A DNA stretch of 64,000 nucleotides from Chrysomallon squamiferum. Taxonomy: Eukaryota > Mollusca > Gastropoda > Neomphalida > Peltospiridae. How positions within the stretch are numbered: the first letter of the stretch is position 1; each line of letters opens with the position of its first letter. The position numbers were made by a program, and so were the translations under genes. The stretch covers positions 13,215,495 to 13,279,494 of the forward strand of contig CM022672.1 in NCBI GenBank assembly GCA_012295275.1. The letters are read 5' to 3'. The notes under the pieces are model-generated. The model did no database searches and was not told where the DNA came from. It saw only the letters and a program-made list of their open reading frames with translations. Shown here piece by piece: positions 39,715 to 58,600 of this stretch.

Positions 39715-41872
39715 TATTATTAATATTATTATTAATATTATTATTATTATTATTATTACATGTATATGCATTTTACTTTTTTCTGCTAAAAATAGGCACC
39801 ATACATATTTTATTTCATTGTTCTATTTTCTGCCAAAAATAAAGTTAATTCCTAAACCCATAGAATTCTGGACTTCAGATGCAGTATGTAAATAGTTAAA
39901 TATCCCCGACTCCGTCAAAAAAAAAAAAAAAAAAAAAATAGCGCAAAAGCTCATACATAAATATATTGTTTTCCATCCACATATTCTTTTTTTTTTTTTT
40001 TTTTTTTTTCATTTCTAAGATTGTTATCATTATCATTGTTCATTTTCTTAACTAAATTTTAGAATTTGCTTTTTTATTATTATTATTATTATTATATATA
40101 TATTTTTTTTAATTGAACACTCTCAGGCAATATTCAAAAGTATTTGCCTAACCGAGGTAGGCTGACATTTACAGGCGCAAAGCGACAGATCCAGACCGAG
40201 TAAATTCAACTTTGGTGTGTGATCTACGCGATATTTTAACTATTAATTTGTTTTGTCTTGGTTCTATATTATTATGTTTCACGGCATAAATGAAAAAAAA
40301 AAAAAAAAAAAAAAATCCTTTTATTATATATTTATAATTTATAGGAACAAGGGCTGAAAAGCATACAAATCTGAAGTTAGGCTGCTGCGAGTTTTGCAAT
40401 GTAAAGTTGGCAGGATTTCGCTGTTTTTCCCTTTTCTTAGAGCTTCCTTCATTTCTCCACCACAACGATGACATAATGCAACACTTTCTTCATCATTTAC
40501 AAGGCCATTTCTTCGTAAAAAGGCCTTTATTTGATGAGACTGACATCACTACTTTTTGCTGAAATATCCTCTGCTATTGCTGTCTGTGTAAAAAGGATTA
40601 CATTAGCTAGATCTTTTTAATAAAAAATAATTTGCAGCAGATTTTAATTCTATCTTAAAGTACCCGACTTAAAATAAAAAAATAAAAAAAAGTAAATAAA
40701 TAAATAAATAAAGATTAAAGTAAAACAAACCAATTGAAAGAGAATATGATATTAGCTTAAAAGATTAATAGCAAGTTTACATTCGTTTCATATCGTCATT
40801 TTCCTATTTTTACGTTTTAGATAAGAATAAACAAATTATTTCAAATTCATAAAGATCATAAATTACGCGAATGGAAATTCCTATGAGCTTTGCTCTGGGT
40901 TGTGCAAAAATGGTAAAATGCAAAATCGACAATAGTCTTTGTTTTTTTACTTCAGAGATTCAGCATACCAATTTATTTTTCCGACATCATTATTTGGAAA
41001 CGAGTTGTCGCTTGTATTGTAAAATAACCTGCAACTTAATCAAATATATTTAGGATTTTTTGTTTTGTTCATATCGATCTATTCATAACTGCGTCCAAAT
41101 ATACAAATTAAGACACGTGACCGATCGTACCCTATGATTGGCCCGATGTCAAATCCTAGGAATCTTATTAGATATTATTGGATAATGCTGCATATTTCAA
41201 ATGATTGATAGCTTGTACTTATCATTTGAATATTATTTAAATCTAATTTGTTGTCAAGCCCTCTGGCTTGTCAGAGTGCGTACCTGTCGTAGACGTGTTT
41301 CACAACAGCTTGCTCCGATTAGCACGCTAATGTTTTTTTCTGTCTGTCACCACTCCAACGATATGTTTTGCCGATCAATATATATACCGTATAATTCTTA
41401 CAGAGATAAAAAAAAAAAAAAAAGAATAGAAAAGAAAACAAGAAGTTACTTAATACAAACTTTGACCAAAGTTTGAAAGAAAAAGAAAGAAAAAAAAAAA
41501 AAAAAACGAGGAGAAAAGTCTGCAATTTACAATACTCGGACAATTTAACGGGGTCAAAATGATGATACAAAATTAACCAAATGTTCCCAGACCTTCTTCC
41601 AGTTACGTTCCTAAAGCAGAAGCACCTTACATACAGACATGGCAGCCAAAATAATTGGTTTGGCCCTTTGGTGCCACTCCAACAAAAATGCGATTTCGGG
41701 AGAAATGACACGTTTTAAGTCTTTTCTATAAAAATATTCATTCAAAGCAGAACTGCGCCTGCGATATTTTTAAAACATTTATTTTCACCATCCTATGCGA
41801 TCGCTAGAGGCAAGATTTTTCTGTGACGGACATTTAAATATCCCACAGAGGCCATTTCTTTCCTTGTTTATG

Positions 41873-42380
41873 CAGTGGAACCTCGGGTTACGAACTCCTA
41901 GAAGCACGAACAAATCGGATTACGAACCGTGATCTTAGGCAACTTTTATCTCGGTTTACGAATTATGTCCCGAGTTACTACAGCGGCACGCCACGACAAC
42001 CTTTCTTTTGACGTTGGTTTTGACGTCAACATCTAGTAGAGATAAGAAGTGATGTTCACGTCAAAATCGGTCAAAGTACGGATTACAGGCATGCCCAATA
42101 ACAAATATATATCAAGAATTAGGGTCTTTTGCAGTGAGATTGTGCGCTAGCATTTTTTTTTAAAGTGTTGCTGCTTTTATATGTATATTTTTTTTATTGT
42201 ACCTTATTCTATATGGCGCCCAAGAAAACAAAAAGTGAAAGCTGGTGTAAAGCATAAACCTATCACAGGAGAGGTTGAGTAAGAAATAATTGCAAAACAC
42301 GAAGAGTGGCGTTCGTATGTTTGACATTGCTTCGGTTTACGAACCGAGTTCTGGAATGTTCGTAACACGTGGTTCCACTC
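41873..42380. mobile_element. Internally deleted Tigger element (MITE-like)
   Basis: Left end CAGTGGAACCTCGGGTTACG and right end (minus strand) AGTGGAACCACGTGTTACGA form terminal inverted repeats. Sub-terminal GGTTTACGAA motifs recur inside both ends, as in Tigger/pogo elements. Between them a plus-strand ATG GCG CCC AAG AAA at 42213 begins a short MAPKK-type start of a CENP-B/jerky-like transposase and continues, with shifts, into KEIIAKHE-like sequence before abruptly meeting the right end. The element is about 0.5 kb, so nearly all of the transposase is missing and it could only have moved with help from a relative. Its ends are better preserved than those at 12203-13934. Confidence 0.85.
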
Positions 42381-42699
42381 TACCGTTAAAATAAGGAGTT
42401 ACAGCCTTCAGTTTGGTTTCCGTGGCAGACAAGTTTCGTATACGCGTGATTTTACGGAAAAACTCGTGTCGCGAACGTATATATTTCTTGAAAGTTTGAT
42501 GTACACGCGATTTTCACACACTAATTTTGTTTGTTTTTTTAAGACTAATCTACCTTATTATTTGTCCCTTTATGAAATAAACCTAGATAAAAAACGACTC
42601 AATAAAACTGAAATTTATTTATTTTTCAAAACTTGTTGATTGGGAGAAAAGAGCAACAGTGCTTTTTTTTTGAAAACACTAGGAAAGCACCAACTGCTT

Positions 42700-42720
42700 A
42701 TATATATATATATATATATG
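42700..42720. repeat. (TA)n microsatellite
   Basis: A short TA run. Confidence 0.85.
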
Positions 42721-43446
42721 TGGAATATTTCCTCGAAACCAGAATTTCATCAATTATAATTACTCAAAACCCTTATAAGTTTTGGATTTTAACATACAAG
42801 ACAAACATTTCAGTGTGGCTTCAATGGGTAAATTACACAATTTTACACGTGAACTTGTTCATCTGTAAAACTGATAGCAAATGGAAGGAATTCCCTTCAA
42901 TACCTGTTTGCCCTTTTTAGCTGCCATTCAGTTGAGAGTTAATTTTCTAAATAAATGAACTAATGGTGCATCAGAAATCAAAACTGCAGTTCACGAATGA
43001 AATAAAAAACAGTTCGTAACATTACACAACCAAACAGTACTAAGAAATACAAAAATTATAAAACAAAAAACAAAATTTTCACATATTTTATCAAATTTTT
43101 ACTCTTTAATTATAAAACAAATGTTTCAAACATGCCATATGTGCGCGATGTTCACATTACTAATTTTGCTTTGTTCAGCATCAGTAATGATCTTTACATA
43201 ATATGTATATAAATAAAAACACTTTTTCTTCTACTTCAATTCCAATTATTTCTTTATTATACTTATTGAATTTATTTGAGCTTCAAACTCTTTGAGAATT
43301 ATTTCCAGTTTTCAAGATTGCAAGCAATTTAAATTTCAAAATTGTGATAAACGCACTATTCCTCGAATAATGTTTTGGTTTCAGCAAACCATTTGTTATC
43401 TGACATGAATGGATGAGGACATTACTGTTGAAGGCTTGAACAGTTG

Positions 43447-43452
43447 TTTATT
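43447..43452 (-). terminator. Candidate poly(A) signal of WDR5
   Basis: A minus-strand AATAAA about 90 bases after the WDR5 stop codon. Confidence 0.55.
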
Positions 43453-43542
43453 TTTTTAGCCCATTCCAGTAACTGAACAGCAGCAGTCCCAGGCTCAAGA
43501 TGCACTTGTATGCCAATTAATAAAATGTTTATGACAAATAAA

Positions 43543-50103
<6,561 letters not shown>

Positions 50104-52451
50104 TGCTTAAAAGCAGGAAAAAAACTTATTTCAAAAAAATAAAATAAAATAAAAATTGAGATAATTAAAATGCCTGAAAATTAAAACAGGCAAACTGTAA
50201 GTAGTAAAAGTATTGAAAAAAATAAAATAAAAAAATGAGTTCAGATTGTTATTTTGAACTATTTTGCTTCACATAACCCTTCTGATTTAACATTTTTACA
50301 GCTGGCTAAAGACTGAAAAAGGATATCCGACACTGGTGTTTGATCATTTCAGCAACCAGTATGACTACAATAATAAATAAACTTTTAAGTGTTGCTTTAC
50401 TCCAGATTATTTATTTCTTGTTGCTTTGTTTTGATGCTAACAATACATTAAAAAACATAAGTAGAAACCACAAACTGCTTATGAAACAATATCTTTGATA
50501 ATTATTGTTTTTAATTCAATAATCAGCTGGAAATGAAATGGGTAATGGTGTCCAAAGAAAAGGTCCTTTTCATGTAAGTAATAGCCCCTTTCACTTTCAT
50601 CTGTTTCTGGGATATAAATTTCATTCATTCCAAACTTAATAGACATTTTCTCTGTACACCTTTATTAGATGTATCATACAAACTTACATTTTCATTGAAC
50701 TCAATGTATTTTTCAGTTCTGCTCATGCGCAGAAAACATACAAGTATAATACAGGGACAAGACAATGACAGTTTTCTGATTTCTGGACCAAGGCTTTATA
50801 CAGGCCTATATTAGTGCACACATACACAAACACACACACATATAAGTATGTACTAATGTATATATAAATAGGTATATTAGAAAAAAAAAATATAATAATC
50901 AGATTTCCTATTCTGTTACAAACAGCACTAAACAAATAATAAAATATATTAACAAATAAAGAAGCTATGGACACTTTAATAAGGTAAAAAATTGCGTTAT
51001 TTGAATCTGGGTTTTTCACTGTTATTTTAGGCTTTAATCTAATCTAATCTGTATGATTTAGTAGTGACCAAATGGCAAAAAATGGCCAGTACTGCATTTC
51101 CTTTTCAAGACAGTCAAGTTTCTGGATAATTATACTGAGGTATCAGCTATACAGAGTATTATCAACAATTTAGAATAATCAAATAAATATTGTTTAAAAG
51201 AAGCCGCTGTGATCAATCACAAGTTGTTTTGTAAATATGGACATTGTCCAATGAAGTCATATGTTACATGATTTGTAAGACTGACAACACAAATTGTGGA
51301 TCGGCAAAAAACTATTTGGTCAGACTTTGTTAATGAATAGCAAGCAAGAAGACTGACTAGTAAACCCACAACATGTATTATCTGAAATGTTATGTGGTCT
51401 TATAATACTTATTATATAGGTTCTATATGATTTGATGGAAATATAATGGTTTAGTCGATTCAGAATGAAGAGCTATTTTTACTGAATTTCATTTGTTATG
51501 ATGCTCTATCGGAATGACAGCATTCAGTTTTGTAAGTTCAAAACTTTCTTTGCATTTATAGAATTGAATGCATTTTTTTTAGTTTGTAGTTGAAATGTTG
51601 TTTTAATAAATGTATTTAATTTTGAAAAACAACAACAAAAAAACATGTTTATTGATGTGTTTTGATCAGCTGAACATGAGCAAAATTTTATAACTGAATG
51701 AATCACATGAAAAATTCTAAAAAGACAATGTAACTTGTAAACAGGAATGACTATCACATCTTATTCAGAAAACATCAGTAAATAATTGTGCCAAATAAAC
51801 GAAAACCTACATTTTTGGATAGCCCTCACAACACTTGGCATGCTCCTAAGAGGTACTATTGGGGGGAAATTGTGTTTTGTAACATACCTAAAGCTAATTC
51901 TATAGGAAAAATAAATAAAGAAAAGAACAAAACGAAATTGTATTTAACCAATACATATTATTATTAATATCAATCTAAAGCTGTTTTTTTTGGAAAACAG
52001 ACAAATGGTATAGTACTGTTTAAAATTAATAGACAAGAAACACTTATTGAGTTAAAACTTTTTAAAAATAATAATAAATATTTATATTAATATCAATCCG
52101 ACAACAAAACTTAAACTGTCATCCCAAATCCAAGTATCATATTCATAGATTCATAGTATGTGTATTATGACTTTACTTAACTACTATGATGTTTACTTAC
52201 ACTGTGAGTATGACACATACGATTATCGAAAATCAAATGAATGCGAATGCAGAAATAAATTGGAAAATCCAAAATGCCAGTGCAAGTAGCATAAGTCTGG
52301 ATCACTGATTCGAATGAATTATTATGAATCATTGAATGGTGATCATGAATGATAAAAACATATTAAATTCTCTGAATAACGAATATTCCACACACCAAGT
52401 ATTATTTGAAATATTAAAGTATATAATAATAGAAAGTGATATAGTGCTTAC

Positions 52452-52560
52452 GTAATCTTACATTCAATATACAAAGCCAACTCTAATCAGTAATCTACTT
52501 CCAAATATTGTAAACACACTTCCCGCTACCAGCACACATGGCCGAACTTCCTACGCATGC
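52452..52560 (-). promoter_or_regulatory. Probable WDR5 first (5' UTR) exon and promoter
   Basis: The WDR5 ATG exon begins just after a TTTTAAG acceptor-like sequence, implying an upstream leader exon. A good minus-strand donor (TTAC/GTAAGCAC) lies at 52451-52452, so the leader would run from near 52550 down to 52452. An NRF1-type palindrome CGCATGCG at about 52554-52561 and an ATGGCCG YY1-like motif lie at its start. Transcript ends are not proven. Confidence 0.45.
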
Positions 52561-52778
52561 GTATACTTGTAGATACGGAAATTGATGTTTCAAGGACATT
52601 GTTGTTTTTATTGACCTTCTGATAAAGCGGATGTTTTTGGTTTACTTTCTTCGGGATTTTATCACATGCTTTAAATCGGAACTATTTTTACTAAAAGTCA
52701 TGGAAATACTCTTTAGATAATGTGCAATTTAGTAGATTTTCCATCAAAAGACGGTTCGGAAAGTATTCCTCAAGGGGT

Positions 52779-53061
52779 CACGTGATTGAATCAACCAATA
52801 ACAAATGTGAAGCTGATTGCACAACAGACTGGAAGTTTCAGTCGTGTGTTCGGCTTGGTGGGAATAGGTTGGGATGTACGGATGTACCGAAAGTTTTACA
52901 TGTTTAAATACTAAATACAAAGACCACATAACGTTTTAATATCATAAAACACACCTAATTTTTGTTTATTAATTCTTTTATTTGCAAACTTTTGCCTTTC
53001 TCAAAATCATGTGATACGAACTGACCAATCGAATTGTCTGATTTTTAAACACCCATATATA
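52779..53061 (+). promoter_or_regulatory. BET promoter: two E-box/CCAAT modules and a TATA box
   Basis: CACGTGA at 52779 is followed 16 bases later by CCAAT (52795-52799). CATGTGA at 53008 is followed 17 bases later by CCAAT (53025-53029). CATATATAAG at 53054-53063 is TATA-like and would place initiation near 53085. The repeated spacing suggests a composite USF/MYC-type plus NF-Y element; binding is inferred. Confidence 0.5.
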
Positions 53062-53089
53062 AGCTTCCAGACGGACGACATCAAATGCG

Positions 53090-53202
53090 ATGCAATTGAT
53101 AGACGCTAATGGAGAGGCGGAAAATCTAACAAAAGTGATGGACCCAAAGAGCCATCCGGCGCTGAAAGGGTACCAGCAGAATGTGCAAAACGTCAATGCA
53201 GG
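53090..53202 (+). CDS. Possible alternative first coding exon of the BET gene
   Basis: From ATG at 53090 a frame stays open past 53200. It encodes an acidic/polar leader (MQLIDANGEAENLT, then PKSHPALKGYQQNV), and around 53200 a GG/GTACTT donor-like site occurs in phase 2, the same phase needed to splice into the exon at 55961. This would give an alternative N-terminus to the one starting at 55673. The donor is weak and no homology was recognised, so it may instead be 5' UTR. Confidence 0.3.
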
Positions 53203-55672
53203 GTACTTTGTTGATATTTTTCGTATGTAATGCCTAAAAAACACATTATTTCAGTCTGTATATTTTCTTGCTTGAACATCCGGCATTGTGTAGATGTCGA
53301 TCGTGACATTGTCTCAGATAAAACATAAAATTATTGAAAAATGACGATTTTTGGGGGCTTTTTAAAATGTAAACATGATTTTTATGATGTTTAGATTATA
53401 TTTTCGATTTCATAAAAAGTTTTGAAAGTCGTAGCTGTGTAGAATTTCGTAAATTACTGTTGCCCTAGATTGCAACCTTTGTTACCTGCTTGTCCTAAAT
53501 TTTTATGTAGTTGTGGAGTCACGAGAACAGTAATACTGGCTGTATTTTGACTGTATAGAACAAGTAGGTAGAAAGTCGGTGTATTGGAACTTCAGACTTA
53601 AAAAATAAATTCTAGTGGGTTGTTTATACTAACCCTTGACATAATAATGTGCTTTTTTTTGCCTTCGTCACCAGGCGGTTAACAAAATTACTCAGTAACA
53701 AGTTCTAACAAATGTACTAGCTCACAATTTGTTATGGAATACCAATATTATATTTGTAAATCTGTGCTTTTTATGTTTATCTTAAAAAACTTTGCTCTGT
53801 TATGACTTGTGTAGTTACTTGGAAAACTAATGTGACTGTAAGATGAATTTCAAGTAATATTTCAAACAAATCATTTACTTCAACAAAAGAGTAATAAAAA
53901 AATAATTCTTGCATGTCTTGCAAGTTGTTGAAATTAATAAGATAAAACATTTTTGATAATTTTAAGTGGCATTATATTTAGTTACTTTTATTTACAAGAA
54001 TACATATTTTAGTCTGAATTCATTCTTTTAGACTTGTTTTATTGAAATATATTTCAAATAGACTTGTATAATTGTATTATTCACATCCAGTTGCTCTTAC
54101 TAAGAGCTTTATAATGTTTAGGTTTTTTTTTTCACTTTAATTTTTTTAAAAGATAGTTGTAGTACATTTTGCACCCTAACTTAATTTTTAAAATCACTTT
54201 TCTGTGTCTGCACTGAAGGAAAATGTTGAACAAAGACCTTGAGTTTTTAAAAAATTAAGCTCCTAGCCTTATTAATGGTAAGCTGTATTTTTTTTTTTTT
54301 GAATTAAAAGATTCTGTGATAACTTGACAAATAATTAAAATCTGTGATTCAGACAATTTAAAGTTAATAAAAAAATATATTAAATTTTGCATCCTGATAG
54401 ATAATTGGAAACAAATTAAACAAATGAATAAAATATAATAACACACATGCTGTGATGAATTGCAGTACCAGCCAGTACCAATATTTGGATCAAAGTAATC
54501 TAATTAAATTGCAGTGTATCAAGACCTTGACTACAATGATTTAGTCTTACAGTGGCATATTATATGCATCAGAAAGGATCACCATTAACAATACAAGTAC
54601 CAAGCAGTGGTTAGTATTGCCTGAAGTATGGCATGTTTGTACATTACTTAAAAAACATCCCAAAACTCTATCTGAATGGTTGAAGCTTAACATGCTTAGG
54701 AAAGAAAAACTTAACATAAAACAGTAAACCTATTGTTATGCAAAATGAAATAAGAAAAGCAAAAGAAACATGAAATGGAAATTAACTGAGTAGTTGAATG
54801 ATTATATAAATACATTAAAGGTTAAAATTTATTATATTTTGAGAAAGTTAAGGTAATTTAATACTATTGACAAGTTACATTTTGACTGTGCTTGTGTTTA
54901 ACTGCAAAATATGCATCATAGGATTCAGCCATTTGATGAATGTAGGAAAATAGTTTAAAGCCTGTATTTGGCATTGTAAAATATTGAAATATAAACTACT
55001 CCTTTGTGCTGTTTTATTAATTTTGTTTAAAATTGAGAAAATCATTGAAATATTACTGTTAACTTGCATCAGTAAATGCATGTACTTTTAAACTTCATAC
55101 ACATTTAATTAGTGTTGACAGCATTTGCTTGTCAAAAGTTAAAATACCTAAGATCTGATTAACAGAAACCGGGGGTAAAAATGTTTTATTAAAATAAGAA
55201 ACAGGAATTCAGAAGGGACTGCGTTTAAAAAATGTGATCTAATGTTCATAGCAGTTTATCATGCGTTCGGTGAGCAGTAAATATAAGTATTTGTACTTGT
55301 AAACAATAAGCTTTAAACAGTATTTTGATTCAAAAATAAAAAGTATCTGGAAATTTGTAAATATAAGAATTCTATTAGTAGAGGCTTTTAATTTCAGGTT
55401 TTTATTACAATGTAGAACACGTGTGTGTAAGTGTGTATTCTTATTATACAGAGGATGGTGACCTTTACCAAATTAAAATTGTGTATTACATACAAATTAC
55501 TTGATTACTTGTGAATTTTGCATTTTACTTAAATTTGTGCAGATAGGCAGTTTGCTCTGAAGGCATTTCTCAAAAGAACTGAAATTTTTGTTTTGCTCAT
55601 TGTAAATCGATCAATTTTGCTTTATTCAGATTCAACCGATAATTGGTACCAGCAATTACATTCTCTGTGAAA

Positions 55673-58600
55673 ATGAAGAAAAGTTCTGCTGAGGTTCACA
55701 CATGGTGAGGAGTAGTAAATAGTGCAGATAAAGGGAGAGCAAACATCAGTACCAATTGTTTTTGAATATCTAAATTTAAAAAAAAAATCTTACTTTCAAT
55801 TAATTTAAACATTCTTCATAAATAAATAGCACTTTCTGTAAATCAGAAAAATTGCTTTAAAAAGCCTGAAATTGCAGACTGACTATGCACTTAATACATA
55901 ACTAGATATTGTTTTTAAATTGTACATACTCATTTAACTTGATTCTTGTTTACATTACAGGGCTAATGGAGATGTCGCTAGTGAAAGCTCCAGTAATCCA
56001 GACACTGGCGATGCTACCACTGTAAGTGTGCCAGCATGCACAAACATTTTTTTCTAAAAATGTAGACTTCATTTGTTAGTTTACAATAAAAAGGGAGAAA
56101 AAACTCAATATATAACTGGTATGCATTCTTCAAATTAATTTTAAAATACTTCGAATTACCTTGAGTATTTGTGAAAATGATTAATTGCAGAATTACTGAT
56201 CTGATTAAAACAAATCTGAGGGAAAAATGTCAAGAAGCTGATGTGGTCAGTGAGAAGTTATATGAAAATCTACTTGGGTTTTGAGATTTATTATAAATTG
56301 TAATGGAAAGTAAATATTTAAAACTCTCAGTACAGTGAATTAACATAATTCTCAAAATTACGATAAAATACAATAGCTTCACTACATTTTTACATAAAAG
56401 GGGGAAAAAAAATAAAATATTAATATAATCCTTAAATTTAAAAAAATGAATTATTTAATTTTAATTAAATAGTAATTGATCATATTTAAATGGTAGGCAT
56501 TTTGATGATGTTAGAAACCATTACCCTGATGCATTCTACAATTTTAATAAGTATTAAACAAAAATTAATTTAATACTTCTAAATCATTTAAATGAGAGAT
56601 GTGATGGTTATTTTATAGAATCCTAGTGTCAAAGCTGCTGGAGATGAAGAACAGGTTAAATCTATGCCACAGAAACCTGCTGGAAGGCTTACAAATCAGC
56701 TGCAGTTCCTTTCCAAAGTCGTCATGAAAACTGTGTGGAAACATCATTTTGCTTGGCCATTTCAGAGTCCTGTTGATTCTGAAAAACTTGGTCTTCATGT
56801 CAGTATCAATTCTTTTTACGTTAAACATAACAAATTTTTAAGTAACTTTAGATAACTTTTTAAGTTTATTTTTTAACATTTTTTTAAGGTCATAACAAGA
56901 ATACCATGTATTTAATTAGGAATGTTAGGAACCCAAAGCAAAAATGTCCTTCAAAGCAGTTACCTAACCAAACATGGAATGTTAGCATTATTACCAAATG
57001 TAAATAGGAATTGTTTTGTGGGCTTATTAATTCTATCACAATTTGTGGTAATATTCTTCAGAGGTTGAATGTGGGAAGCCTGTTATTCCATTGAATTTGA
57101 CATATTGGTAACTTTGAGCATAGCTGTTTTGTTTAAATTCTGTGTTGATGAAGTTGACCCTAGAGATGCCTAATTAACATGATACCTTGTTCCATGATTC
57201 ATTATTATGGAAATATGGTCACACCAAAACATTTAAGAACTGCCAACAAATATGTTTTTGTAATTATTGATATGGTAAGTAAATTGATGGGAGTTCTGAA
57301 GGGCACAAAGGCAAACCAGGTAGAGCAGCCACAGGTCTTTATTGGCATGGAGATGGTTCAGATTATTAGGCATGAAGACAGTAATCAGGTCAACCATAAC
57401 ATTTGCTATCAGTGTTGTAAAATTTGAAGCTTGATCTTGCTTACCATCAGTATGCTTCGAAGCTAAAGCAGTTATTCTAATTAAGGAAACCAAATACATA
57501 TTATTTATAGTTAATAATACAGTAATTTAAATATATTTTCAGGACTATTACAAAATTATAAAACATCCTATGGACCTTGGAACTATAAAGAAGCGACTGG
57601 AAACAAACTATTACCACAGTGCCAAAGATTGCATTCAGGATTTCAGTACTATGTTCACAAATTGTTATGTTTATAACAAACCAGGAGATGTAAGATTTTC
57701 ATCAAATTACAAAATTAAACTGTTTTGTAACCACATAATAGTTTAAGGTTGCATATCCATGTACTGATACTAGAAACATTAAATAGTTTTAAAAAAACAA
57801 CTATCTCAAGTATTTCCTCAGAAATAAAAGTTTATCATTCTCTTTGGATTAGTAGGTATGTTTTTATAAAATGTTTGGTTTCTCTTAAACAAAATATATA
57901 TTAGGGAAAACCTACATTTTCTTAATTTGTGTACTTTTGATTTACAAATAGGTATCCTGGAACCGTTCTGATCTATAATAATTTGGGTGGGTGAAGCCTT
58001 TCAGTATATCATTTTATAGGACACAATTTAATTAATGTAATGTTTTACACTAGTTCATGAAATGAAATTTAAGGCACATAATACAGTCCACTGAAGTGGC
58101 ATAAATGTTTTATATTGGAAGTATCCCATAGTAAAACGTTGATGGATAAAGTTAGGTAAATTATAGAAGACTTAAACAAATTCTTTTTTGAAACTGAAAA
58201 TGGAAACAAAATGCATTTGAAAATTTACCTCTGTCTTTTTCTCAGGATATTACACTTATGGCACAGACGCTGGAAAAGTTGTTTCTGCAGAAAGTTGCCC
58301 AAATGCCCCCTGAGGTAAGCTACAAAATAAATTTTGCTGAATCAAACCATTGTTGGTTAGCTTGTATTTAAAAATTTAATATTTTATTTCTGCAATTAAC
58401 AGCGTTAAATGTTTTTAAAAATTATTAAAGTTGATTCATTTACTTAACTATAGGAAATAGAAATACAGCCACCAGTCAAAAAGACTCCAGGACGTAAAGG
58501 AGTTGGACGTGGAGCTGTTGTTAAAGGTTTGCGAGTTCCAGGTTCTAAGGATGTTGGTTCTTCATTGGTGACAAAAGGTGTTGATGCTGCACGAGTCCCT

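Larger units (their letters stand above)
39545..43542. other. Gene-free gap between MRPS2 and WDR5
   Basis: No ORF resembles a known protein. Contents: the MRPS2 promoter, an AAT repeat, poly(A) and poly(T) runs, a block of higher sequence complexity at about 40860-41870 with an E-box/CCAAT pair near 41114-41141, the Tigger-derived element at 41873-42380, and WDR5 3' flank. Open frames such as those near 40169-40474 and 41319-41711 are translated homopolymer-rich sequence with no family signature. Confidence 0.6.
50104..53089. other. WDR5 leader intron and divergent WDR5/BET promoter region
   Basis: About 3 kb without recognisable coding sequence. The left 2.3 kb is A/T-rich and is probably the WDR5 5' UTR intron. 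The right part (52500-53060) is less A/T-rich and carries NRF1, E-box and CCAAT motifs and a TATA box for the two divergent chromatin genes. Confidence 0.55.

Noticed and set aside
40169-40474. Minus-strand 101-codon frame upstream of MRPS2
   Set aside because: It runs through a poly(A)/poly(T) tract encoding a phenylalanine run and shows no recognisable domain or splice support.
41319-41711. Minus-strand 130-codon frame in the MRPS2-WDR5 gap
   Set aside because: More than a third of it is translated homopolymer (phenylalanine-rich), and no family signature is visible. The less A/T-rich start is noted only as a candidate regulatory or non-coding region.
57179-57427. An 82-codon frame in the BET gene
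   Set aside because: It lies wholly within the intron between the two halves of bromodomain 1, which join in frame without it. The sequence has no recognisable homology.
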